From Roseovarius sp. (lineage in GTDB: Bacteria > Pseudomonadota > Alphaproteobacteria > Rhodobacterales > Rhodobacteraceae), in contig NZ_JAUCYU010000010.1 in assembly GCF_030373445.1 (NCBI RefSeq), positions 124,001 to 188,000 of the forward strand: a DNA stretch of 64,000 nucleotides. Reading direction: 5' to 3'. How positions within the stretch are numbered: position 1 is the first letter of the stretch; every line of letters starts with the position of its first letter. The notes below the pieces were generated by a model. That model was given only the letters and a program-made list of their open reading frames with translations. It made no database searches and was not told where the DNA came from. Positions 57,025 through 64,000 of the stretch are shown here, piece after piece. Made by a program: the position numbers and the translations under genes.

Positions 57025-57828
57025 ATGAGCGCGCGCGGCGAAACCGATATCCATCCCAGCGCGGTCGTCGAACCCGGCGCGCAGCTGGGGCAGGGGTGCC
57101 ATGTCGGCCCCTTCTGCCACGTCGGACCGGATACGAAGCTCGGCGACGGCGTCACGCTGAAAAGCCACGTGGTCATCAGCGGCGACACCGAGATCGGCGA
57201 AGACTGCACCCTCTTCCCCTTCGCCTGCATCGGCGAGATCCCGCAGGATCTGAAGTTCCGCGGCGAGAAGACGAAGCTGGTGATCGGCGCCCGCAACCGC
57301 ATCCGCGAACACGTCACCATGAACACCGGCACCGAGGGCGGCGGCGGCGTCACCCGCGTCGGCGATGACGGGCTCTTCATGGCCGGCTGCCACGTCGCCC
57401 ATGACGTCAAGGTCGGCAACCGCGTCATCATCGTCAACAACGCGGCCCTCGCCGGCCATTGCCTCATCGAGGATGATGTGATCATCGGCGGCCTCTCCGG
57501 CGTCCACCAATGGGTGCGCATCGGGCAGGGGGCCATCATCGGCGCCGTCACCATGGTCACCAACGACGTGATCCCCCACGGCCTCGTCCAGGCGCCCCGG
57601 GGCGAGCTCGACGGGCTCAACCTCGTCGGCCTCAAGCGCCGCGGCGTGGCCCGCTCCGACATCACCGCGCTGCGCGCCGCCTTCCAGATGCTGGCCCAGG
57701 GCGAGGGCAGCTTCCAGGAACGCGCCCGCCGCCTCGGCGAGGAAACCGAAAGCGACTACGTCCGCCAGATCGTCAACTTCATCACCGCCGGCTCCGACCG
57801 CTCCTTCCTCACCCCGGGCTCGATCTGA
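57025..57828 (+). CDS. lpxA: UDP-N-acetylglucosamine acyltransferase LpxA
   Basis: The first step of lipid A synthesis. The 267-residue left-handed beta-helix protein has many hexapeptide repeats (IHPSAVVEPGAQLG, GDGVTLKSHVVISG). The catalytic His region is AGCHVAHDVKVGN, and a C-terminal helical domain follows. ATG 57025 has AAGGAG eight bases upstream; a GTG at 57016 overlapping the fabZ stop is less likely. Confidence 0.96.
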   Translation: MSARGETDIHPSAVVEPGAQLGQGCHVGPFCHVGPDTKLGDGVTLKSHVVISGDTEIGEDCTLFPFACIGEIPQDLKFRGEKTKLVIGARNRIREHVTMNTGTEGGGGVTRVGDDGLFMAGCHVAHDVKVGNRVIIVNNAALAGHCLIEDDVIIGGLSGVHQWVRIGQGAIIGAVTMVTNDVIPHGLVQAPRGELDGLNLVGLKRRGVARSDITALRAAFQMLAQGEGSFQERARRLGEETESDYVRQIVNFITAGSDRSFLTPGSI

Positions 57829-57830
57829 CC

Positions 57831-58637
57831 ATGTCCGGAAAGCTTGCGATCCTCGCCTGCGCCGGCGCGCTGCCCGTGGCCATTGCCCGCGCCAACCCCG
57901 ACGCCATGGTCATCACGCTCGAGGGCATCCCGAGCGAGTTGGAAGGGCAATCCCACCGCCACCGGCTGGAAAAGATCGGTACGCTCTTCGCCGCCATGAA
58001 GGACGCGGGCATCGGCCGCATGGTTTTCGCCGGCTCCCTCGTGCGCCCCGCGCTCGACCCCTCGGCCTTCGACGCCGAGATGGCCGCCATCGCCCCCCGC
58101 CTGATGGCAGCACTGCAGATGGGCGATGACGGCCTGTTGCGGACCGTCATCGCCATCTTCGAGGAACAGGGCTTTTCCGTCGTCGGCGCACACCAGGTCC
58201 TGCCCGCACTCACAGCCGATCCGGGCCTCCACGCCGGCACCGCACCGGACGAGGCCACGCAAGCCGACATCGCCCGCGCCACTGAAATCCTGCGCGGCCT
58301 CGCCCCCCTCGACCTCGGCCAGGCCTGCGTCGTTGCAGGCGGCCAGTGCCTCGGCATCGAAACCGTGCAGGGCACCGACGCGCTGCTCAAGTTCGTGGCG
58401 GCCACCCCGCCCGAGTTCCGCCGAGATCACCCCGGCGTGCTGGTCAAGGCCGCCAAGGCGGGCCAGGACCTCCGCATCGACATGCCCACCATCGGCCCCC
58501 GCACCATCGACGCCGTGGCGGTGGCGGGCCTCGCCGGGCTCGTGATCGAGGCCGGCAAGGTCATGATCCTCGACCGAGATACCACCCTTCAGGCCGCGCG
58601 GGACAAGGGTATTTTCCTTGTCGCGACAGAGCTTTAG
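57831..58637 (+). CDS. lpxI: UDP-2,3-diacylglucosamine pyrophosphatase LpxI
   Basis: Hydrolyses UDP-2,3-diacylglucosamine to lipid X; this family replaces LpxH in alphaproteobacteria. The 268-residue protein shows the LpxI N-terminal KLAILACAGALPVAIA, FAGSLVRPALD, and the C-terminal DUF1009 features CVVAGGQCLGIE and MPTIGPRTIDAV. It lies 2 bp after lpxA and directly abuts lpxB. Confidence 0.95.
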   Translation: MSGKLAILACAGALPVAIARANPDAMVITLEGIPSELEGQSHRHRLEKIGTLFAAMKDAGIGRMVFAGSLVRPALDPSAFDAEMAAIAPRLMAALQMGDDGLLRTVIAIFEEQGFSVVGAHQVLPALTADPGLHAGTAPDEATQADIARATEILRGLAPLDLGQACVVAGGQCLGIETVQGTDALLKFVAATPPEFRRDHPGVLVKAAKAGQDLRIDMPTIGPRTIDAVAVAGLAGLVIEAGKVMILDRDTTLQAARDKGIFLVATEL

Positions 58638-59789
58638 ATGCGTATCTTCCTGATCGCCGGCGAGGCCTCGGGCGATCGGCTCGGCGCCGCGCTCATGGCC
58701 GGGCTGAAACAGCTCGCCGATGTCGAGTTCGAAGGCATCGGCGGCCCGATGATGGAGGCCGAGGGCCTCTCCTCGATCTTCCCGATGGACGATCTGAGCG
58801 TGCACGGGCTGGTCGAGGTGCTCAAGCAATACCCCCACCTCCGCCGCCGCCTGCACGAGGCCGCCGATGCGGTGCTCGCCGCGAACCCGGACGTGCTGAT
58901 CACCATCGACAGTCCCGATTTCTGCCTCCGCGTCACCAAGATCGTGAAGGCGAAAAGTGACATCAGAACGGTGCATTACGTGGCGCCTTCCGTGTGGGCA
59001 TGGCGCCCCAAGCGCGCCCAACGCATGGCCTCCCATATCGACCAGGTGCTGGCGCTCCTCCCGTTCGAGCCGCCCTACATGGAAGCCGCCGGGATGGCCT
59101 GCGATTTCGTCGGCCACCCGGTCGTGAGCGAACCGCAGGCCACGCCCGAACAAATCGCCGCCTTCCGCGAAAGCCGCGGCATCGGCGACGCGCCGCTTCT
59201 CATGGTCCTCCCCGGCTCCCGCCGCTCAGAGGTCGCCCAGCTCACCCCGATCTTCGGCACGGCCCTGCGCGAGGTCTGCCGCGCCCGCCCCGAGTTGCGC
59301 CTCGTCATCCCCGCCACCGAGGCCCGCGCAGCACAGGTCCGCGAACTGACGGCCGACTGGCCCGGCCAGCCCATCATCGTCGCCCCCGACAACCGCAGCC
59401 CGAAGGTCTATGCCATTGAAAAGGCGGCCGCTTTCGGCGCCGCCGACCGGGCGCTCGCGGCCTCCGGCACCGTCTCGCTCGAACTGGCCGCCGCCGCCAC
59501 GCCCATGCTCATCGCCTACGATGTGCACCTGATAAGCCGCATGATCCTGCAACGCATGCTCCGGATCGACACGCTCACGCTGGTCAACCTCGTCAGCGAA
59601 ACCCGCGCCGTGCCCGAACTCAACGGTGCCGACTGCCGACCTGAGCTCATCACCCCCAAATTGCTGGAATTGCTCGACAACCCCGGCGATCAACCCGAGG
59701 CGATGGCCCTCACCATGGAGCGCCTCGGAAAGGGCGGCGAGGCCCCCGGCCTCCGCGCCGCGAAGGCCGTGCTGAAGCACCTTCAGTAG
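58638..59789 (+). CDS. lpxB: Lipid-A-disaccharide synthase
   Basis: Joins UDP-diacylglucosamine with lipid X to make the lipid A disaccharide. The 383-residue GT-B protein has FLIAGEASGDRLGAALM at its start, VDEXX-type TIDSPDFCLRV, and YVAPSVWAWRPKRA, all LpxB signatures. The last seven bases overlap the convergent ornithine-cyclodeaminase-like gene. It is the end of the envelope cluster. Confidence 0.97.
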   Translation: MRIFLIAGEASGDRLGAALMAGLKQLADVEFEGIGGPMMEAEGLSSIFPMDDLSVHGLVEVLKQYPHLRRRLHEAADAVLAANPDVLITIDSPDFCLRVTKIVKAKSDIRTVHYVAPSVWAWRPKRAQRMASHIDQVLALLPFEPPYMEAAGMACDFVGHPVVSEPQATPEQIAAFRESRGIGDAPLLMVLPGSRRSEVAQLTPIFGTALREVCRARPELRLVIPATEARAAQVRELTADWPGQPIIVAPDNRSPKVYAIEKAAAFGAADRALAASGTVSLELAAAATPMLIAYDVHLISRMILQRMLRIDTLTLVNLVSETRAVPELNGADCRPELITPKLLELLDNPGDQPEAMALTMERLGKGGEAPGLRAAKAVLKHLQ

Positions 59790-60802
59790 AAGCGCAGCCG
59801 CTGCCCCACGCCCATGTCCTTCGCCTTGGCCAGCATCGCATGGCCAAGCGCGATATCCGACAGCGACAGGCCACGATGCCAGAACAGGATCGTCTCCTCG
59901 GCACTCTCGCGCCCCGGCTTCACCCCGGCCACGATCTGCCCCAGCTCCGCGTGCAGCGTCTCCTCGGTCAGCTTGCCCTGGTCCACATGCTCCCGGAGCG
60001 CGCCGAACACGCCATGCGCCTGGCCCCAGTCGTCCATCACCACCTTGTCCATGATATCCGTCAGGTTCAGCTCCACCGCCGACATCGTGCCATAGGGCAC
60101 CACCAGCGCGCCGGGCTTGATCCAGTCGGTCTTCAACAGCGGCTGCGGCTCAGACAATCTCGACGCTTCCACAACGATATCAGCATCTTGCAGGCAGGAC
60201 TTCCAGTCCTCCGTCACGGTAATCTCCCGCCCCAGGTCACGCCGCAACTGCTCCGCAAAAGCCTCCCGGCTCTCCGGCCGCCGCGAATGCACGCGCACCT
60301 CCTCGAAATCGAACAGGTGACACAGCAGGCGCACGTTCCAATAGGCCGTGCCCCGCGCCCCGATATGGCCCAGCACCTTCGGCTTCTCCGGCGCCAGGTA
60401 CTTCGCCCCCAGCGCAGTGATCGCCCCCGTGCGCATCTCGGTGATCCCCGTCGCGTCGATCAGCGCCTTGGGCGCCCCCATCCGCGGATCGAACAGCGTC
60501 AGCAGGCCATACTCCGACGGCCGCCCCGACTTGTAGTTGTCGACGAAATCGCCCACCACCTTGGTGCCGGCGCTGTCGATCTCGCCGCCGATCCAGCCGC
60601 GCAGCACGTTGAAATGCCCCTCGACCCCGGCGCGCGGCCGGATATGCATCCGCGGCTCGATCGCCGTCTCGCCCTTGCCCTGCATCCTCAGCGAATCCTC
60701 GATCGCCGACAGGATCTCCCCATCGGTGAACCCCAGCGCCTCGATATCGAAGCGGTTCAGGTAGTCGAGATAGACAGGCGGCGTATCGGCAGGCGTGGAC
60801 AT
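59783..60802 (-). CDS. Ornithine cyclodeaminase/mu-crystallin family protein
   Basis: A 339-residue NAD(P)-binding protein. A substrate domain contains PRMHIRPRAGVEG and GDFVDNYKSGRPSEYGLL. A Rossmann domain starts at VLGHIGARGTAYWNVRLL near residue 145, then HSRRPESREAFAEQL. The family includes ornithine cyclodeaminase, ketimine reductases and the EutC protein of ectoine use; which applies here is unclear. ATG 60802 gives MSTPADTPPVYLDYLNRF, fitting relatives. Its stop overlaps lpxB by 7 bp. Confidence 0.85.
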   Translation of the reverse strand: MSTPADTPPVYLDYLNRFDIEALGFTDGEILSAIEDSLRMQGKGETAIEPRMHIRPRAGVEGHFNVLRGWIGGEIDSAGTKVVGDFVDNYKSGRPSEYGLLTLFDPRMGAPKALIDATGITEMRTGAITALGAKYLAPEKPKVLGHIGARGTAYWNVRLLCHLFDFEEVRVHSRRPESREAFAEQLRRDLGREITVTEDWKSCLQDADIVVEASRLSEPQPLLKTDWIKPGALVVPYGTMSAVELNLTDIMDKVVMDDWGQAHGVFGALREHVDQGKLTEETLHAELGQIVAGVKPGRESAEETILFWHRGLSLSDIALGHAMLAKAKDMGVGQRLRFY

Positions 60803-60887
60803 GGGGCAGGGCCTCTTAATATGTATGGACAAATAGACACTGGCAGCGCTTGCCCCCCTCGGCAACCCGGAAATCGCGGGCCCGTCG

Positions 60888-61373
60888 CTAGCCGTCCGTC
60901 CGCCTGACGCTCACCCAGACCGGCCCCTTGGTATAAACCCACAGCGTCGCAGGGTTTTCCACACCCGCCTTCAACGCGGCCGAGGACATGCCCGGCACGT
61001 ACGGGGCGGAAATCTTCAGGTCCGTCACCCCGGGCTGCAGCATGGTCGTGCCGCTGAAGGTGTCGTCCGAACAGGTGATCTGAAGCGGCGAGGGCCGGCC
61101 GCGCACCGTCGGAAACGCCACCTTGCCCGGCGTCACGACCGTCGCGGTCAACTGGTCAGACCTCAAGTGACAGGTCAGCCCCCGAACCTCGCGGCTGGCG
61201 CCCCCCTCCGTCACCCGGGTCCGGACGGCGAACCGCGCGGTATCGTCGATTCGGGCAGAAAACGCCGCATCCCGCGGCGACACGTCCGCCGCGCCGGAGG
61301 AAAGCCCGCCGCCACAGCCCGCGAGGGCCAACAAGGCAAGGCAGGTTGCGAAACGCGCAGGGACATGGGTCAA
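60888..61373 (-). CDS. Putative lipoprotein, copy 1 of a tandem pair
   Basis: A 161-residue exported protein with a lipobox (LALLALAGC, lipidated Cys near residue 20). The mature part has LTCHLRSDQLTATVVTPGKV and FPTVRGRPSPLQITC, with two cysteines likely to pair, and ends in a beta-rich stretch. The neighbour at 61507 shares the same core, so they are paralogues. Function unknown; no domain that I can name. Probably anchored in the outer or inner membrane facing the periplasm. Confidence 0.8.
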   Translation of the reverse strand: MTHVPARFATCLALLALAGCGGGLSSGAADVSPRDAAFSARIDDTARFAVRTRVTEGGASREVRGLTCHLRSDQLTATVVTPGKVAFPTVRGRPSPLQITCSDDTFSGTTMLQPGVTDLKISAPYVPGMSSAALKAGVENPATLWVYTKGPVWVSVRRTDG

Positions 61374-61506
61374 GGGACAGCTCCATCGTACCGGGGGACT
61401 GGCGCCATGCTAGGGCCATGCGCCCGGGCGCGCCATTGACGTAACGTTAGCGCACCGGTCCACCTACGTACCGTTGCCCATGCGACACACGGCCCCGGCC
61501 AAAGGC

Positions 61507-61992
61507 CTACTCGCCGCGGTCCTGCAATGTCACCCAGACCGTTTCATTGGCAAAGGCCCACCTGTCCCGCGCATCGGCCACCCCGGCCGACACCACCGCC
61601 GCCGCAACTCCCACCAGCGACGGGCCCACCACGATCGGGCCGCTCAGCCCCGGGTACATCACCCCTTCGGCCATGTAATCCTCGCTCAGGCATCTCATGT
61701 GGATGGGCGAGGGGCGCCCGCGCGTGATCGGAAACTCCACCTTCGCCGGCGTCACCAGCGTTGCCTTCAATTCCTTCGATTCCAGCACGCAGGTCACCCC
61801 GTCTTCCTGCCGGATGTGGCTGCCATTCTCATCGACAACCTGCGTCCGGAAGGGCTTGGTCACGGTCGTGGCAATGAATGCCGGGTCGACGCCGGGCTTC
61901 AGGGCAAATTTCACCGGCTCCGAGGATATGTCGGCGCCACAGGCCGACAGAACCAGTACGAAGGGCAGGGAGGAAAGAAAGCGGATCGTCAC
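61507..61992 (-). CDS. Putative lipoprotein, copy 2 of a tandem pair
   Basis: A 161-residue paralogue of the 60888 product with a lipobox (FVLVLSAC). It shares VTCVLESKELKATLVTPAKV and FPITRGRPSPIHMRC with copy 1, at the same spacing. GTG 61992 is chosen over an upstream ATG (62028): AAAGGTG lies five bases before it, and the resulting length equals that of its paralogue exactly. A minus-strand -10-like TATAAG near 62032 fits a promoter. Function unknown. Confidence 0.8.
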   Translation of the reverse strand: MTIRFLSSLPFVLVLSACGADISSEPVKFALKPGVDPAFIATTVTKPFRTQVVDENGSHIRQEDGVTCVLESKELKATLVTPAKVEFPITRGRPSPIHMRCLSEDYMAEGVMYPGLSGPIVVGPSLVGVAAAVVSAGVADARDRWAFANETVWVTLQDRGE

Positions 61993-62100
61993 GGAAACAC
62001 CTTTTGGGAAAGTATCCTGTTGATACATTCCCTTATAAGCTGTCCTTCATGTCCCGCAAGCGCGACGGCCCACCCGGAAAGTTGACGTAACGGAACCCCG

Positions 62101-63237
62101 TTACCCCCGCCAGATCCACCCGCCGCCCAGGATCCGGCTGCCACCGGTCTCGTAGAACACGCAGGCCTGACCGGGCGACACGCCTTCCTCGGCGGTCAGC
62201 AACTCCACCTCCGCCTCCGTCTCCGAGATCGGCCGGATGATCGCCTCCCGCGGCGGCCGGGTCGAGCGCACCTTGACCGAAACGTGCCATTCGTCCTTCG
62301 ACGTAAACGCCTCGTCGCCCAGCCAGTTGATCTCGCGCACCGGCACAACCCGGGTCGCCAGAAGCTCCTTCGGCCCCACGATCACCTGCTTGGCGTCCAC
62401 GTCCAGCTTGACCACGTAAAGCGGCTCCGACAGCCCGCCGATGCCCAGCCCCCGGCGCTGCCCGATGGTGTAATGAATGACACCCTCATGCTCGCCCAGC
62501 ACCCGGCCATCCACATGCACGATCTGCCCGGGCTCGGCCGCGCCCGGCCGCAGCTTCTCGATGACGGAGGCATAATTCCCGTTCGGTACGAAGCAGATAT
62601 CCTGGCTGTCCGGCTTGTCCGCCACCGCCAGCCCGTACCTTGCCGCCAGCTTCCGCGTCGCATCCTTCGAGGGCAGGTGCCCCAGCGGGAAGCGCAGGTA
62701 CTCGAGCTGGTCCGGCGTGGTCGAGAACAGGAAATAGCTCTGGTCGCGGTTGGCATCCTCGGCGCAATGCAGCTCCGCCCCGGCGGCGCCCAGCTTGCGC
62801 TGAATGTAATGCCCCGTCGCCATGCAATCGGCATCGAGGTCCTTCGCCGTCTCCAGCAGGTCCTTGAACTTCACCCGTTCGTTGCAGCGGATGCACGGCA
62901 CCGGAGTGGCGCCCGCAAGATAGCTGTCGGCGAACTCGTCGATCACCGCGTCCTTGAAGATGTTCTCGTAATCCAGCACGTAATGCGGAAAGCCCATCTC
63001 CTCGGCCACCCGGCGGGCATCGTGAATGTCCACGCCCGCACAGCACGCGCCCTTCTTGGCCAGCGCCGCGCCGTGGTCATACAATTGCAGCGTAACGCCC
63101 ACCACGTCATAGCCTTCCTCGGCCAGCATCGCGGCCACGACCGAGGAATCCACGCCGCCCGACATCGCCACGACGACGCGCGTGTCGGCAGGGGCCTTGG
63201 GCAGGCCCAGCGAATTCAGTTCAGTGTCGAGCGCCAT
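62101..63237 (-). CDS. mnmA: tRNA-specific 2-thiouridylase MnmA
   Basis: Thiolates U34 of Lys, Glu and Gln tRNAs. The 378-residue protein has the PP-loop [14 protein letters not shown] near residue 26, the catalytic cysteines in [14 protein letters not shown] and ACVFYETGG, and the GHYIQ region. It ends with a C-terminal beta domain. ATG 63237 gives the normal length. A small hairpin (GTAACGG/CCGTTAC, 62087-62104) lies over its stop codon. It is divergent from sciP. Confidence 0.96.
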   Translation of the reverse strand: MALDTELNSLGLPKAPADTRVVVAMSGGVDSSVVAAMLAEEGYDVVGVTLQLYDHGAALAKKGACCAGVDIHDARRVAEEMGFPHYVLDYENIFKDAVIDEFADSYLAGATPVPCIRCNERVKFKDLLETAKDLDADCMATGHYIQRKLGAAGAELHCAEDANRDQSYFLFSTTPDQLEYLRFPLGHLPSKDATRKLAARYGLAVADKPDSQDICFVPNGNYASVIEKLRPGAAEPGQIVHVDGRVLGEHEGVIHYTIGQRRGLGIGGLSEPLYVVKLDVDAKQVIVGPKELLATRVVPVREINWLGDEAFTSKDEWHVSVKVRSTRPPREAIIRPISETEAEVELLTAEEGVSPGQACVFYETGGSRILGGGWIWRG

Positions 63238-63360
63238 GTCTCTCTCCGGTTCCGGTCCCGCGGAATATAGGAAAATGCAACACACTCTCAAGGCCCGGTT
63301 TCACCCGGCGTTAAGCGGCTGCGGCAACACTCCGGCCCATGGAATGTAAGGGTGAGAGTG

Positions 63361-63654
63361 ATGTATCTGAAGAAAGTGGCCGGGAAAAGGGCCGTGCAAC
63401 TGCCTGACGGAACGGTGATGACACGGGCCGACCTGCCGCCCCCCGACACGCGGCGCTGGGTCGCCTCGCGCAAGCTGATGGTTGTGCGCGGCGTGCTCTA
63501 TGGCCTGATCGAACGCGACGAGGCGCTCGACCGCTACGGGCTCAGCGAGGAGGAATTCCAGGAATGGGTGACCGCGCTCTCCACCCATGGCGCCGACGGG
63601 CTGAAAGCGACAAATCGTCCACTGGCGGACAAAGCTCTCGACAACTCAAAGTAG
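63361..63654 (+). CDS. sciP: SciP-like DUF1153 protein (CtrA inhibitor)
   Basis: A 97-residue helix-turn-helix protein. LPDGTVMTRADLPPPDTRRW, then SRKLMVVRGVLYGLIERDEA and the helical LSEEEFQEWVTALSTHG, match the DUF1153 family that includes Caulobacter SciP. SciP binds CtrA-DNA complexes and blocks CtrA-driven transcription late in the cell cycle. ATG 63361 is used; two in-frame GTGs lie just upstream (63352, 63358). It is 90 bp before ctrA on the same strand, so the inhibitor and its target may share expression. Confidence 0.9.
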   Translation: MYLKKVAGKRAVQLPDGTVMTRADLPPPDTRRWVASRKLMVVRGVLYGLIERDEALDRYGLSEEEFQEWVTALSTHGADGLKATNRPLADKALDNSK

Positions 63655-63677
63655 CGATAGCTAATATATCAGTCCGG

Positions 63678-63692
63678 GTAACCAGTAGTTAA
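63678..63692. promoter_or_regulatory. CtrA-type box upstream of ctrA
   Basis: GTAA-CCAGTAG-TTAA at 63678-63692 matches TTAA-N7-TTAA at seven of eight positions, 52 bp before the ctrA ATG and 23 bp after sciP. A second TTAA-like string (TTAACCATTGTTAG) overlaps, but its spacing is off by one. CtrA autoregulation is well known in alphaproteobacteria. Confidence 0.6.
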
Positions 63693-63744
63693 CCATTGTT
63701 AGTCACTACTCGTGACGGGAAGAGATATCAGAACGGAGACCGTC

Positions 63745-64000
63745 ATGCGTGTGCTATTGGTGGAGGATGATCCAACCACGTCCAAGAGTATCGAGTTGAT
63801 GCTCACCCATGCGAACCTGAACGTCTACACCACCGACATGGGCGAGGAGGGGATCGATCTTGCCAAGCTCTACGATTACGACCTGATCCTCCTGGATCTC
63901 GGCCTACCCGACATGGACGGGCACGATGTGCTGCGACAGCTGCGCATGGCGCGGGTCGACACGCCGATCCTGATCCTGACCGGGGCGGACGACACCGAGA
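63745..64000 (+). CDS. ctrA: Response regulator CtrA (N-terminal receiver part)
   Basis: The master cell-cycle/motility/GTA regulator; only about 85 codons are present before the right edge. [20 protein letters not shown] is a near-exact CtrA start, and the phospho-acceptor is Asp51 ([15 protein letters not shown]) as in Caulobacter. The DNA-binding domain lies beyond the window. GGAG at 63735-63738 precedes ATG 63745. It acts downstream of cckA (29.3 kb). Confidence 0.95.
   Translation, partial: MRVLLVEDDPTTSKSIELMLTHANLNVYTTDMGEEGIDLAKLYDYDLILLDLGLPDMDGHDVLRQLRMARVDTPILILTGADDTE

Noticed and set aside
63689..63704. Second CtrA box (TTAACCATTGTTAG) before ctrA
   Set aside because: The second half-site lies six, not seven, bases after TTAA and is TTAG, so only the overlapping GTAA-N7-TTAA was kept.

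Overview
The window is a GC-rich, gene-dense chromosomal segment of an alphaproteobacterium, almost certainly a Rhodobacteraceae (Roseobacter-group) species. The evidence is a CckA/SciP/CtrA set, alphaproteobacterial LexA boxes (GAAC-N7-GAAC) at recA and ssb, LpxI in place of LpxH, DUF6456/DUF6477/IalB/DUF1330 families, and non-pyrrolysine MttB methyl-transfer genes. No insertion sequence, prophage, CRISPR array, rRNA or tRNA was found. It reads as core chromosome with a few accessory stretches.

Layout. 0-6 kb: partial FadL-type porin, EamA exporter, FkbM-type methyltransferase, guaA and an MttB-family methyltransferase. 6-10 kb: divergent DUF6477/DUF6456 genes (the latter resembles the gene-transfer-agent activator GafA), a VIT-family transporter and lipA. 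10-15 kb: a divergent MepK-like endopeptidase and L,D-transpeptidase, then lpxD-ACP-KAS. 15-22 kb: ialB with two upstream hairpin terminators in its own direction, a HerA-like ATPase, a kinase-like phosphotransferase, xseB-ispA-dxs. 22-24.4 kb: a one-carbon operon (small 'virulence factor' protein, MetF-like reductase, methyl-THF:corrinoid methyltransferase). 24.6-31.6 kb: ppx-rlmE, AEC transporter, RsmB-like methyltransferase, cckA. 31.6-34 kb: two sulfotransferases and a glycosyltransferase, probably for surface decoration. 34-39 kb: recA, alaS, two DUF1330 genes, a small secreted protein. 39-47.5 kb: typA, a GNAT-like protein, ssb, a lytic transglycosylase, an orphan peptide-binding protein with an AraC regulator, miaA. 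47.7-59.8 kb: the envelope cluster pyrH-frr-uppS-cdsA-dxr-rseP-(41-aa ORF)-bamA-skp-fabZ-lpxA-lpxI-lpxB. 59.8-64 kb: an ornithine-cyclodeaminase-like protein, twin lipoproteins, mnmA, sciP and the start of ctrA.

How the parts work together. The strongest theme is the CtrA network. The window holds the top kinase (cckA), the response regulator (ctrA, cut by the right edge), its small partner SciP, and a GafA-like protein that would be a CtrA output. CtrA-type boxes (TTAA-N7-TTAA or one mismatch) lie upstream of cckA, ctrA and the GafA-like gene. A second theme is envelope construction: isoprenoid supply (dxs, ispA, dxr, uppS), phospholipid and lipid A synthesis, BamA assembly and peptidoglycan remodelling. 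A third is methyl transfer from methylamines or betaines to tetrahydrofolate. Nothing here is an obviously new multi-gene system. The points most worth testing are the GafA-like gene and its promoter, the two candidate small RNAs upstream of ialB, the lpxD-ACP-KAS unit, and the inverted-repeat-rich leader of the 88-residue secreted protein.
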